Notes: a model not told the origin generated them from the letters alone. 64,000 bases of DNA from Zizania palustris (GCA_019279435.1 JAAALK010000286.1:37447712-37511711), one strand, 5' to 3'. Positions 31,541-41,797 are shown, counted from the stretch's first letter. Numbers and translations: made by a program.

Positions 31541-33606
31541 CTAGTGCTTCTTGCGAGTTGCAGCCGAAGATGATGAGCAAGTTTTCACCTTCCAAATTCC
31601 TGCCTCATGGTTCTTCGGCATGAGCGTGTGTGGGCACGGTTCTCCAATCACGATCTCCTTCCCCTTAGCGGACCTGGCCTGCTCAGGCCAAATCAACACC
31701 TTCTTCCCGTCGAGATCAACAATGTTCATGGGAAAGGGGTCTTGGTCGAGCTTCATCTTGGGATTTTTATCTAGCTTCAACCGTCCTTCTTCTATGGCTG
31801 ATTGAACCTGCCGACGAAAAACATTGCAATCGTTAGTAGAATGGGAATGGGAATCATGCCACTTACAATAAGCCCGCTTCTTAAAGTTGTTGGCAGTCGG
31901 AATGACGTGACCCTTTGGTAACCTGATGAGTTGGTTCTTCAAGAAAAAATCAAATATCCTAACCTCACTAGGCTGACTCTTGGTGGGAGATGGTTGTAAA
32001 TCGGTGCAAGTAATGGGCTGGGCCTTACTAGACAAACTCCATTCTGTAGTATACATGTCGGCCGAGCCATCCTCGCTCTCCGATGATTCCTCATCGGAGT
32101 GTTCCATGATGTGTACCTCGACCTTAGACTTGTTGAATGTTTTAGTGAATTTTCTACTCTTAGCTCGGCTTTCCTGAACCAGAGGCTTCTGCAGAACCTG
32201 ACTAACATCGAAGAAATCCTGGCCATCTAATCTCTCTTTATGTTCAGAGTAGAGACCGTTAAAAACTAGGTCGGCCAAGTCTATATCAGAAATGTTCAAA
32301 GTAAAACAACGGTTTCTGGTGTCTATAAAACGCTTAATGTAATCGGAAACACTCTCACTAGTTTTTTGTCTAACCGATGTCAAGTGTGAAAGTCTAAGCT
32401 CAGTTTCCCTAGTGTAAAAATAATCATGGAACTTCTACTCCAATTGGACCCAAGTCTGAATGGAGTTCGGCGGTAATGTCGAAAACCAAGTAAAAGTTGT
32501 GCCAGAAAGTGATAGAGAAAATAATCTAAGCTTCAACACCTCCGACCCACTAGCTTCACCACACTGCGCTAAGAATTGGCCTATGTGGTCTAGGGTGGGC
32601 TTACTGCCTTCGCCGTCAAATTTTGTAAACTCAGACACCTTAAATCCACGTGGGTATGGGATGGTGTCGAAGTGATCAGGGTACGGCTTGTGATAAACCC
32701 TTACCCGACCTCCAGGTGTCCAACCTGCACACTCTCTAAACAGTGCATGAATCCACTCGTCAAAGTTATCTACGCCTACTGCCTGCACGTGTCTCTTGTG
32801 CGGGGGCGCGACACGTGGTGGTATATCATGGTGTTGGCTATGCGGCTCCCCCTCTCATGGTGGCTCATGATACGGGACGCAATCGAACCTAAGAGGGTGT
32901 GCGGGAGCAGGAGGTGTGGGCAACGTGGGACAAGGTAGCGTAGGCATGGGCGGCGGTGCATTGTGTGTGACAAGGGTGGTCTGACTAGCCATAGGTCCAT
33001 TCTGACTGAGGGTGTGATAGCTAGTCAGACCTGCTTGATGACCGGTTTGACCGACAAGGCCATATGTCGCCTCAGCCATGGATGGTGTGGCCGTAGATGC
33101 TATGGTCTTCCTGGTACTCCTGTCAATTCTACTGTATATGTGATGGATAGGGGTACACTAGCTATCGGAGTCGGGGAAGCGGCATCGGAAAAGTCGAATC
33201 TCCTAAACATTGCCTCCATCTTCGAGTCGATCATGGCCTCTACGCGGTTTGCAACAGTAGCGCTAACGGCCTAGTCTACTGACATGGCTATTTTTTGCTC
33301 GATGTCCTAGGAGGACAGTCGAGGGGACGATGGTGTAAACATAGACCCGGAGAGATCGAGGACGTCGATATCATGCTTGAAGAAGCCCTCACGGGTCTTG
33401 GTGAAGCGGCCAAGAAAAAGAGTGTGTAGCTCCCTTGTCCTGGCCTCGCGTTCTGCCCTATCCTCCTCGGAGAGGTCATCGAGGGTGGGCACGATGATGT
33501 TGCTGTTGTCGATCTCTAAGCTCCCCACCGAATTCATTTGCGTTGAGGGTCCCGTTGATGTAGAGGTAGTATATGTACCTGTAGCCGATGTAGAAGTGCT
33601 TGGCAT
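31541..33606 (-). pseudogene. H2 gag (broken)
   Basis: The gag starts at an ATG at about 33606 (MPSTSTSATGTY) and reads into an acidic helix (LDDLSEEDRAEREARTRELH). Stops then separate it from the capsid core 32788-32435 (YPRGFKVSEFTKFDGEG, then the SLSGTTFTWFSTLPPNSI segment) and 32383-31541 (SVSDYIKRFIDTRNRCFTL, LADLVFNGLYSEHKERL). A zinc-finger-like YCKWHDSHSHSTNDCNVF lies at about 31850. A GGTC-motif cluster at 32970-33060 falls within the N-terminal part. The core resembles the retrotransposon gag family of plant gypsy elements. Confidence 0.82.
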
Positions 33607-33612
33607 GTCTGT

Positions 33613-33636
33613 CTCCAGCAGAGTCACCAAAAAGTG
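33613..33636 (-). other. H2 primer binding site region
   Basis: On the minus strand the LTR end AGTGTCAACA is followed by CACTTTTTGGTGACTCTGCT. The TGGTGACTCTGCTGG part is a primer-site form seen in other plant gypsy elements. I cannot name the tRNA with confidence. Confidence 0.6.
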
Positions 33637-34764
33637 TGTTGACACTAAAGTGTGCCAAACACACGGACGCCGATCCGGCGATCCAAAAGCATGCGGATAC
33701 TTAGGAGTAACCCCCTTAAGCATAACACAACGCCGACGCCGCATTCCGATGATCCTTAAACAGTGGTAAGGAAATAACGGAGTTGTCCGGCAATCAAATA
33801 ATATCACAGAATAATATTCAATTAACCGATGTATAAGAAAATAACTAAAAATAATTAAACCTAATCATCTAGCTAAAACCGATTAAATCAAAAAGGGGTT
33901 GTGCGGTCGGACCGGTCTTGGGCTACCGGTCAGACCGACTAGGGAGCTGCGGTGAGACCGGCCTATAGGCGGCGGTCTGACCGGTAGTACAGAGAATGGC
34001 GTGTCGGGGCCTGACTGCACACCGCCGGTTGGACCGACCATGTGCCGCCGGTCGAACCGACCATGTGCCACCCGATCGGACCGGCCTATCAACGCTAGTC
34101 AAATTGATAGTGACAGATCTGATCTCCTGGGTCCTCCGGCGATCGTCTTGCTATTGGTTCCTTTGCCCGAAATTTCTTGGCAAAGATAAGAGAGATGAAA
34201 CACTGTAAAAAACACTAGAAAACTAGATTTAACTCGGCCAAGGGTCCGAATTATCGGTAAAAACCGATAAAACGATAGAAATCGGTTACGTGGATGAGAC
34301 GAACGATTCACGAGCGAACCAAAAAGTACTTACCGTGATTATGACGTGGAGGATGGAGGTCTTACAATGCAAACCCACGAAGATGGACGTGCTGAATTAA
34401 ATCTAGGGCAAGAAAGTAAATTGAAAAAGTAAAGGTACGATTCAAAGAGATAATAGATTGGATCTATTAGGGTTTTTGGGTGGGGTCTCCTTGAATCGGC
34501 CTTGCCTCTTTTTATAGAGGTTGGTCATGAGTGTATGGGCTCTATTCTGAGTTGGACATAGGTTCCAAGTCATTAATAATTAATTAGAGATAAAATAGAC
34601 CCGAAATCAGCTAATCTTAATCGGATACAGATTGGGCCGGTCTGACCGGGCCTACATGGTCGTTTGGACCGGCCTGTGCCAGGTCTCGGTATATTTTCGG
34701 TAAAACTACCAAAAAGTGATATTTTGATAATTTTGATCATTAATGCCATTTTTTTCTATCAACA
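33637..34764 (-). repeat. H2 5' LTR
   Basis: It starts TGTTGACAC and ends CTATCAACA on the plus strand. It aligns with the split H1 LTR at both ends. GGTC-motif clusters lie at 33903-34098 and 34630-34680. On the minus strand the TATA region CCTCTATAAAAAGAGG is at about 34504-34519. The flank beyond 34764 (TATAC) has no matching partner, as expected if the 3' LTR of H2 was lost. Confidence 0.82.
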
Positions 34765-35170
34765 TATACTACCGTCAAATTCGCTCACCATGGATGAATG
34801 GTCTGAAGAATGTCCCACCGGGCATGCCAAAAAGCGTGTTGGTGTCACTTTTGGTGACACGCATGGCTTAGGAGATCTGCTTAACTCCAGTGCAGGTCCT
34901 ATAATCTTAGAAAAAAGGTTTTGAGCATGCCAATCAGTTTGACCCTGCAACTGATAAGGAACTAGAGAGAATAACGTTATTAGCAACGTCGATCGATAAC
35001 CGAGCTGATGACTGTGGTGAGAATAAAATAAACATGAGTAAATGCATCGATCGCCCACAGGGCCGATGGCCATAGTCATGCTATCTGGCTGAGCACGCCA
35101 TCGGCTGATAGGGTGAAGTCCTTACGCATAAAGGCCAATGAGTTTCTCCCATACACGAGTAGAATATAAT
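34765..35170 (-). mobile_element. Element I remnant, left of C
   Basis: The sequence ATGCCAAAAAGCG followed by TGTTGGTGTCAC at 34837 resembles the primer-site/LTR boundary of the H family (CCAAAAAGTG followed by TGTTGACAC). A gypsy LTR in minus orientation may therefore start at 34837. A 7-bp inverted repeat GTGTCAC/GTGACAC lies at 34842-34860. The remnant is cut by C at 35171 and continues at 40822. No coding frame is present. Confidence 0.45.
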
Positions 35171-35828
35171 TGTTGGGGGAGATAATCTCGACGGCCAAGG
35201 GGGCCACCGCCAGGGGGTCTGAAGCCAAGGATACCGGAGGCCACCCTCCAAGAGAAGGATACCGGAGGCCACCCTTCGGGAGAAGGTTGCCGGAGGTCGC
35301 CTTCCGGGAGAGGCGTGCCGGAGGCCTCCTTCCGGGAGACGAAGGCGGGAGGTCGTCCTCCGGTACAAGGACGCCGAAGGCCATCCCCCGGGAGAAAGAT
35401 GCCGGAGGCCACCCTCCGGGAGAAGGTTGTCGGAGACCGCCCTCCGGGAGGGAATTGCCGAAGGCCCCTCCCTCGGGCCGCAGTAGCGAGCCCGAAGGGA
35501 GGGTTGGCGGGAAAAGGACGGGACAAATGTACAGGGGGACAGGATCGCAATCCTCTGAGCCGTGTCGGGCGGCGCAGGCAGCGTCCGACACGGTTGATAC
35601 GCTGTCAGAGTCGAATCTTCTTGTTTGTACTGTATATAGTTCGTTTTGTCTGTACTGTCGACCGGCGGTTGGTCGGGTAGCCGTTGGCATTCCAGAGGCG
35701 CTTGGCCTCTGGACGGGGCGCCTTATAAATACCCCCCAACTACAGTTGTAATGGGACAAGCTCAGGAGCATTGAATACACCACCCTCATTTCCAAGAAAA
35801 CCTGCTGGTCCGATCGGTCGTTCCAACA
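35171..35828 (+). repeat. Element C 5' LTR
   Basis: It starts TGTTGGGGGAGATAAT and ends GTTCCAACA. The TATA box CTTATAAATACC is at about 35721. The first third is a 28-bp tandem array. The 3' LTR differs by few substitutions plus one extra array unit. Confidence 0.9.
35234..35485 (+). repeat. 28-bp hairpin-forming tandem array (9 units) in C 5' LTR
   Basis: Units begin at 35234, 35262, 35290, 35318, 35346, 35374, 35402, 35430 and 35458, an exact 28-bp step. A typical unit reads CCGGAGGCCACCCTCCGG followed by GAGAAGGTTG-like sequence, so each holds a 7-bp inverted repeat (CCGGAGG/CCTCCGG) around a 4-base loop. There are no unique spacers. Confidence 0.92.
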
Positions 35829-35829
35829 G

Positions 35830-35848
35830 TTGGCGCCGTCCGTGGGGA
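35830..35848 (+). other. Element C primer binding site (tRNA-Asp-like)
   Basis: TGGCGCCGTCCGTGGGGAC follows the LTR end by 1 bp. It is identical to the A site over 18 bases. Confidence 0.8.
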
Positions 35849-35893
35849 CCTTAGTCCAAGAAGCTATCGTCCTCTACACCTACTCACCAAACC

Positions 35894-37363
35894 ATGTCAA
35901 GTCGAAAAGGAGCAAGCGCGGTTCCCCCACGCCGGTCGGCCCGCACCGCCGGGGTCGAGCCCGCCGCGATCCCCGACCCCGGCCCTTCGGCCCCTGCCGA
36001 TACGCCGGTCGGGGCACCTTCCCTGGAGCCAACCCAGATGCCGGAAGGGACGCCCGAGGCCGGAGGCCCCGCCGGCATACCTGAGCCAACCTCCGTCAAC
36101 CTGGCGGGGGTTCCAGAGGTACCGCCGGAGCAGCACGCTCCAGCTGGACCCCCGGTTGTGTCCCTTCGGACTGACTACGCCCGATCTCGGGACCCCGATA
36201 CTGCTTCAGGAGGAAGTGGGAGTCAAGCCGACGCCCTGGCCGCTGAAAACGCCCGGCTGAAGGCAGAGCTGGCCTTGTGGTGCCAAGAGGCGTCGCTCCG
36301 CCCTCCGGAACCCCTCCGCGCCGCGAAAGCTATGGCCGTGGCGCTAAGCGACGATGAAGATCCAGAGGACGAAGAGAACCCGTCGTACGACGAGGAGTCC
36401 CCCTTGCACCCGGACCTCCAGAGGGTGCGCTTCGGCTCGAAGTTTCGCGCCGGCAAGCTCCCCAAGTACTCCGGAGACTCCGACCCGGGAGAGTTCTCCC
36501 GCTCCTACGCCTTGGCCATAGAGGCGTCCGGAGGAAGCCGGGACACCATGGCCAAATGTTTCCCCCTGGCACTCGAGGGGATCGCCCTCCGGTGGTTCTG
36601 GTCGCTCCGACTCGGGACCATTCACTCGTGGGAGCAGCTGAGGAAGAAGTTCGTCAACAACTTCCAAGGAACCTTCGTGGCCCCCATGTCCACCGGGAGC
36701 CTCTTCCAAGTGAAGCAGCAGCCCGAGGAAACTTTGCGGCAGTACTCTCAGCGCTTTGCGCACACCAAGGCCCAGATCAAGGGGCTTTCGGCTTCCTCCG
36801 TCATCGACGCAGCCCGAGAGGGCGTCACCCACCTAGGTCTCCTCGATAAGCTCCACCGAAAACCTATCTCTTCAGTGGCACAACTCATGACGTACTTCGA
36901 AGAATACGCCCGGTCCGAAGAGGGCCAGATGCGCCGGCAAGCGATGGTAGCCCCCGTCCGGGCCCCGAGCGCCAAGGCATATGAGGCCCCCCTGGATCTT
37001 CGCCGGGGCGCACGCCAAGCTTCCGACTTCCGCCGCCAGGAGCCCGGTCGGCAGGATCCCATCCTTCGAGACTCTCGGCGAGGCCGAAAGCACCTTCGGG
37101 GGGAAGTCCTCAGTATCACCCCCAAGCCCCCGCCAAGCACCTGCACACGCCCGGCGGAAGCCGCCCAGCCAGAGCCAAGCATCCACCCCGGGCGCTTTCC
37201 AGGGAAGCCTTTTACTGCAGCGTCCACGGCGAGAACCGGAGCCACGACACCGACTCCTGCCGAACCATACTCGCCCTTCGTAGCGACTACCTCGAGCGTA
37301 ATGCCGGCCGCGGCTCCACCGACAGGGGGGTCGCTACCCCTCGCCCCGAAGCGGTCCAGGTAG
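35894..37363 (+). CDS. Element C gag (489 codons, frameshifted near its C-terminus)
   Basis: The frame starts at an ATG 46 bp after the primer site. The N-terminus is Pro/Ala/Arg-rich. A heptad-like stretch (ADALAAENARLKAELALW, about residues 113-130) may form a coiled coil. The capsid core runs from about residue 175 to 330 (EFSRSYALAIEASGG, AKCFPLALEG, the FQGTF segment, LLDKLHRK). A zinc-finger-like CSVHGENRSHDTDSC is encoded at about 37216 but in another frame, so a frameshift lies just upstream and the last roughly 50 residues here are off-frame. The capsid part is otherwise open and looks little decayed. It aligns throughout with the broken gag of A. Confidence 0.82.
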   Translation: MSSRKGASAVPPRRSARTAGVEPAAIPDPGPSAPADTPVGAPSLEPTQMPEGTPEAGGPAGIPEPTSVNLAGVPEVPPEQHAPAGPPVVSLRTDYARSRDPDTASGGSGSQADALAAENARLKAELALWCQEASLRPPEPLRAAKAMAVALSDDEDPEDEENPSYDEESPLHPDLQRVRFGSKFRAGKLPKYSGDSDPGEFSRSYALAIEASGGSRDTMAKCFPLALEGIALRWFWSLRLGTIHSWEQLRKKFVNNFQGTFVAPMSTGSLFQVKQQPEETLRQYSQRFAHTKAQIKGLSASSVIDAAREGVTHLGLLDKLHRKPISSVAQLMTYFEEYARSEEGQMRRQAMVAPVRAPSAKAYEAPLDLRRGARQASDFRRQEPGRQDPILRDSRRGRKHLRGEVLSITPKPPPSTCTRPAEAAQPEPSIHPGRFPGKPFTAASTARTGATTPTPAEPYSPFVATTSSVMPAAAPPTGGSLPLAPKRSR

Positions 37364-38464
37364 TTGGGCGCCGCGAGGAGCCAGAAGTCCCGATCCCGGG
37401 TTCGGAGTACGGCGGGGCCCCGGTCCCAAAGCTCGAAGGCGCCCCAGACCGGGGGAAGCGAGTGGTCCTCCCCATATCCGGAGGGGGAGCCTTGGGGGCT
37501 CTTTCCAAGCGACAACGCCGAGACTACGTTCGGGAGGTCGGGCATATCAGCACATCCGGCCCCTCGGCCCTCCCGGAGTGGTCTCATGTCCCCATCACCT
37601 TCTCCGCCGAAGACGCCTCCGGAGTCAAATTCCCGCACGCTGATCCCCTCGTCATTTCAGCAAACATCGCCGGAGCTGAGGCGCGTCGTATACTAGTTGA
37701 CGGGGGGAGTTCCGCTGACATCATCTTCGTGCAGGCCTTCGATCAGCTATGCCTGTCGCGCAAGCACCTCCTGCTAGCTTCGCGCCCGCTCCAAGGCTTC
37801 GCAGGCCCCCCGCTGGATGCCCTGGGCTAGATCCTGTTGGAAGTAACCTTCGGTGACTCCCCCGTGCAGCGTCGTGAAGAAATTCTGTTCGACGTCGTCG
37901 ACGCCCCGTACGCCTACAACGCTATCTTCGGGAGGGGGATCCTCAATTGCTTCGGAGCCGTCGCGCACCACAACTACCTCTGCCTCAAGATGCCGACTCC
38001 CGGGGGGGTGCTGTCAGTCCTGGGTGACCAGGCTGCGGCCCGTCGGGTCGAGTACGGCCATTCAACACCGTTGGAGCCACGGCAAATTCACAGTGTCCGC
38101 GAGGGCTTCGAAGGAGCCGGCCTCGTGGGAAGCAAGGACCCCGAGCAGAAGGGCCGCCCCGCCAAACCCCTCCCGGAGGGGGAAATCATCACCAAGACCC
38201 TGACTCAAGGAGGGAAGGATTACCCGATCAAATTCGGAGGGGGCCTGGAACCGGAGGTGTCGGCGCAGATCAAAGCTATCATCCGCGGCAACCGCGACAT
38301 CTTCGCGTGGTCCGACGGGGACATTACCGGAGTCGACCGCTCGATCATCGAGCACTCGCTGGCCGTCGACCCGAAGGCACGACCGGTTCGCCAGGGGCTC
38401 CGGAGGCTTTCCACCGAGCGGGCTGAACTCGCCAAGGCGGAGATGGAGAATCTGCTTCGAGCAG
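37364..38464 (+). pseudogene. Element C protease and protease-RT linker, truncated before RT
   Basis: The protease active site VDGGSSADIIF lies at about 37700. A stop (TAG at 37828) follows PPLDALG and the reading continues from 37831 through DVVDAPYAYNAIFGRGIL and the HHNYLCLKMP segment to the acidic FAWSDGDITGV. The last recognisable residues are the start of RT (ELAKAEMENLLRAGV), after which the deletion junction begins. The TAG-interrupted site is also TAG in A (3787, CTCGGCTAGATA), so it is shared or ancestral. Confidence 0.8.
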
Positions 38465-38548
38465 GGGTAGGGGCACCCAGGATCCCGAGGAACCCACCAG
38501 TTCCAACCGTCGGGTGCGTTCGGCTTGGGTAGGGGCACCGAGGATCCC
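38464..38548. other. Deletion junction with templated filler in C
   Basis: RT sequence stops at about 38466. A 20-bp block GTAGGGGCACCCAGGATCCC (38467-38486) is nearly repeated at 38529-38548 (one difference plus flanking bases), where it belongs to the antisense gene (GILGAPTQ on the minus strand). Antisense-gene sequence resumes between them. The copied block at the break looks like filler from error-prone end joining. The deletion removed RT through integrase and the distal aORF. Confidence 0.7.
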
Positions 38549-39545
38549 CTCCGTCACGCGGGCCACCTCTTCGGGGGTCTGGGCCACAAGCGACCCTGTA
38601 GTCCAAAGGTCAGAATCAAAATACCCTCCGAGCAGAAAGCGGAGTCAAGGTAAACAAGCGCAAACGCTTACCGAGTTGGCGGGAGAGCTCCGCTGGCATC
38701 GATTCATCACGGCTGCTCCGGAGCGACGCCGGCCATTCTTCCTTCAGCGGAGGGATTTCGAGGGCCACGAATTCCTCCGCCAAGTCGCGCATGCTCATTC
38801 GGCGAGCAACGATTTGAAGAAGCTTGATCCTCGCGGAGATCGAGCCGGAGTCAACTTCGACGCGCGCCTCCTTCCGGAACCAGATGTGGCGCGGAATCCC
38901 GGAAAGTCCGGAGCTAAGCCCCACATGGACGTAGAACCACCGGCTCACCCATTTGGAGTACCACCTCTCGTTGATGGCCTTCGCCGGGAAGTGGTCCACG
39001 TACTTCCTCCGGAGTTGGAAATTAATGCTTTCGAAAGCTAGTATCTAACCCCCCTTCTTCTTCGGCTGGCAGAGGGCTTCGTGCATCTCCGCGAAGACCT
39101 CCACCCTTCCTTCATAGCCCTCGGCGCGCATGGCCCACTTGAAGATGGCGAGGCGGGCCACGGCATTGGGAGACAGCTGCGGGAGCTCCACGTGGAACGC
39201 GTCCAGCACCCCAGCGAGGAGCTCCGAGGCGGGAAACCCCAGCCCCACCTCGAAGAAAGCCTCGAAGACGACGACCTCACCCTCTCGCGGCTGCGGGGCC
39301 GTCTCCCGACCTGGTCTCCTCGCCTGCATCTCGGGACCAAGGCGGCCCCTGGTCGCCTGCTCGATCGACGCCCCCGTGCATGTAGATGGGCCAAGCTCCA
39401 GGGTCTGCTCCCGGAACCGCTCCAAGGCAGGACGAAGCTCGCACGAGCCGCGTGTCTCTGATGGGCCGGTGGCCGCCGCCGCCACCATCTGGCGCTGCAG
39501 AAAGCGCGGATCCATCGCCATTGCCGGGGCGTCACCTCTCGCCAT
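38487..39545 (-). pseudogene. Element C antisense gene (aORF), proximal exons
   Basis: The minus frame starts at an ATG at 39545 (MARGDAPAMAMDP). It includes VVVFEAFFEVGLGFPASELL and LPQLSPNAVARLAIFKWAM, then a TAG at about 39047. It continues in the same frame (LAFESINFQLRRKYVDHFP, INERWYSKWVSRWFYVHVGL) to a GT donor at 38671. An AG acceptor at 38596 gives a 76-bp intron, and the next exon reads VAQTPEEVARVTEGILGAPT, LELVGS up to the deletion junction. The A copy has the same exons and intron position. The resemblance to the Transposase_28 putative gypsy type transposon family is from memory. The role in the element is unknown. Confidence 0.72.
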
Positions 39546-39655
39546 CGCGCAAGGAGTAAGAAGAGGGCTAGCGCTCAGGAAGCGAAGTGGGTGCAGGCTG
39601 GTGTGGCTGGAGCGTGTGCGATGAAGTCAGGAAGGAGGAACCAGACGCGTAGCGG

Positions 39656-39672
39656 GTGGTATTTAAGTACGA
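39656..39672 (-). promoter_or_regulatory. Possible TATA element of the C antisense gene
   Basis: The minus strand reads GTACTTAAATACCACC about 115-125 bp upstream of the aORF ATG (39545). The position parallels the GCTATAAATAG upstream of the A aORF. The rest of 39546-40114 shows no coding frame I can support. Confidence 0.45.
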
Positions 39673-40114
39673 AGCCGGCAGTTTCCTCTTCCGCTCGTTC
39701 CGCGTGTGAACGCGGCGGTTGCATGGTGCCTACATTTAATGTCTAACCGGCGCCTCGGGGCGCAGCGGTCTGCCGACGGTTCGCCTCCCCAACGCCGAGT
39801 GCACGCCCGCGGCATTAACTGCCTTGGGTGGCATTAAGCCACCTCCTCGGGGCTGGAGCCCTATGGTCCAAGGCGCGGTAAACGTCTGGGGAGCCGGTCA
39901 AACTTCTCCCAACCCCTCGGTGAGGGGAACTCGAAGCGGACCTCCACCTCCGGTCCGGCCGCGCCTGCCCGCTCCAGAGCCCCTCCGCGTCCGTCGAAGG
40001 GGGTCGCACTCCGGCCAGGCCCGGCACCTCAATGTAAGTTACATCCTTATGAAAGTTATCGGAATTATCATGTGCGCTTCCACCCTCTCTTAATGTAGGG
40101 CTCCCGAGAGGAAA

Positions 40115-40816
40115 GAAGAGAGGGGCTACTGTTGGGGGAGATAATCCCGACGGCCAGGGGGCCCACCGCCAGGGGGTCTGAAGCCAAGGATACCGGAGGC
40201 CACCCTCCGAGAGAAGGATACCGGAGGCCACCCTCCGGGAGAAGGTTGCCGGAGGCCGCCCTCCGGGAGAAGGTTGCCGGAGGTCGCCTTCCGGGAGAGG
40301 CGTGCAGGAGGCCTCCTTCCGGGAGACGAAGGCGGGAGGTCGTCCTCCGGTACAAGGACGCCGAAGGCCATCCCCCGGGAGAAAGATGCCGGAGGCCACC
40401 CTCCGGGAGAAGGTTGTCGGAGACCGCCCTCCGGGAGGGAATTGCCGAAGGCCCCTCCCTCGGGCCGCAGTAGCGAGCCCAAAGGGAGCGTTGGCGGGAA
40501 AAGGATGGGACAAATGTACAGGGGGACAGGATCGCAATCCTCTGAGCCGTGTCGGGCGGCGCAGGCAGCGTCCGACACGGCTGATACGCTGTCAGAGTCG
40601 AATCTTCTTGTTTGTACTGTATATAGTCCGTTTTGTCTGTACTGTCGACCGGCGGTTGGCCAGGTAGCCGTTGGCATTCTAGAGGCACTTGGCCTATGGA
40701 CGGGGCACCTTATAAATACCCCCCAACTACAGTTGTAATGGGACAAGCTCAAGGAGCATTGAATACACCACCCTCATTTTCAAGAAAACCTGCTGGTCTG
40801 ATCCGTCGTTCCAACA
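40115..40816 (+). repeat. Element C polypurine tract and 3' LTR
   Basis: The purine run AAGAAGAGAGGGGCTAC precedes the LTR start at 40130. The LTR has ten 28-bp units beginning at 40193, against nine in the 5' LTR, and the TATA box CTTATAAATACC at about 40708. It ends GTTCCAACA at 40816, followed by ATAAC. Confidence 0.9.
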
Positions 40817-40821
40817 ATAAC

Positions 40822-41797
40822 GTAAAATTAAAGATAACCTATCGGCTTGTACCACGATAGAAACTAAACTCAACATACCAAACAACGTATCCATACCATC
40901 AAATTACCGTAACTGCAAGATCGGACCTAACCAAGACAATTGCTAGTCACGAGAAATCAATAACACTTCAACGCACCGGGTATACTTTATTTAGATGAAT
41001 GATATATAGAATGAACCAGATACAATAGAACAAGATGTCGGACTTAACCAATGAAGCCTCAAACTATGACACCAAATTCACATCAATCCAAGAGATCAAA
41101 ATGATGCAGCCTTAGACCTAGCAAAATATACCAAGATAAACCGATGATCGCACCGACCATACCGATGCCTCAAGAGATCGATACAATGCAGCCTTGAAGA
41201 ATACGGACCTAGTCGATGTGACCATCGGGGTAGCGGGACTCACCTCTGCACTAGAGATCGGAACGATGCAGCCTAGTTCCGAGTGCAAAGTCCCACCAGG
41301 ATTAACCTTGGGAACCCAAGGGTGGCGATGCACCGAAAGAATAGTTTGTTGTAGTTGTGAAACCGAGGGTGGTTTCTATCTGTATGATTAGTGATTGAGA
41401 AGGATGAGCGATTGAGCGATTGGTTGAGTGTTGGGTTTGTGTGCCGAGGGTTTCAGTGGTGCGTCGCGTTCTTGTTTTGGCTTGTCTTGGATGTGCAGGG
41501 TGGAGATGCTGACCAACTATCAACGGCGAGTGATCGAGGGTCAAGTGGGGAGCTCAATGCCGGAGGATGAGGGAGGCTGGGTGAAGTTGGAAAAGATCTC
41601 AAGAGTGCACGAAAAGATCGAACAAGACTTGGATGGATGGATGGATCAGATGGCGTGATGACCGAGGTTGCAAAAGGGAAGTCAGGACAAGTAATCAGGG
41701 GGCTAGAGGGGATCGAGAGCGGAAAAGGCTTGCTGGCGCTCGGAGTCGCAAAGCGGTGTCATGAGTCGAAGAGTTGAGAGGCTTTGTCGGTTTTTGC
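40822..41797. mobile_element. Element I remnant, right of C
   Basis: This noncoding stretch continues the DNA that C interrupted. Three degenerate units of about 80 bp, each containing AGAGATCGAAACGATGCAGC-like sequence, begin at about 41091, 41173 and 41253. No LTR end or open frame of substance is visible. The boundary with F at about 41797 is approximate. Confidence 0.45.

Larger units (their letters stand above)
28746..34764 (-). mobile_element. Element H2: Tat-lineage Ty3/gypsy, 3' half missing
   Basis: From right to left this has the 5' LTR, primer site, gag, protease, linker and RT. After RT it jumps to a few bases of RNase H (28746-28790, matching about 23133-23165) and then ends at S. 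The RNase H, second RNase H, integrase and 3' LTR are absent. It is the sister of H1 and supplies the gag start and 5' LTR that H1 lacks. Stops and frameshifts interrupt all domains. Confidence 0.85.
35171..40816 (+). mobile_element. Element C: Tat-lineage Ty3/gypsy relative of A, pol-deleted
   Basis: It is bounded by LTRs of 658 and 687 bp starting TGTTGGGGG and ending TTCCAACA. The flanks ATAAT (35166-35170) and ATAAC (40817-40821) match at four of five bases, consistent with a 5-bp duplication and one later change. It keeps the primer site, gag, protease and antisense gene, but RT, both RNase H domains and integrase are gone. Base composition is markedly GC-rich compared with A, although the proteins align well. 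It could move only with help from a related element. Confidence 0.9.

Noticed and set aside
35234..35485. 28-bp repeats with hairpins, resembling a CRISPR array
   Set aside because: The units are contiguous without unique spacers, lie in an LTR, and recur in the other LTR. The setting is a plant retrotransposon.
35076..35795. Long minus and plus frames (up to 239 codons) in the C LTR, repeated at 39815-40752
   Set aside because: The 28-bp GC-rich array is free of stops in several frames. Both LTRs show the same frames and none has coding features.
36748..37638. 296-codon minus frame opposite C gag
   Set aside because: It is the GC-rich shadow of gag, which has clear homology on the plus strand. 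The antisense gene proper lies elsewhere (38487-39545).
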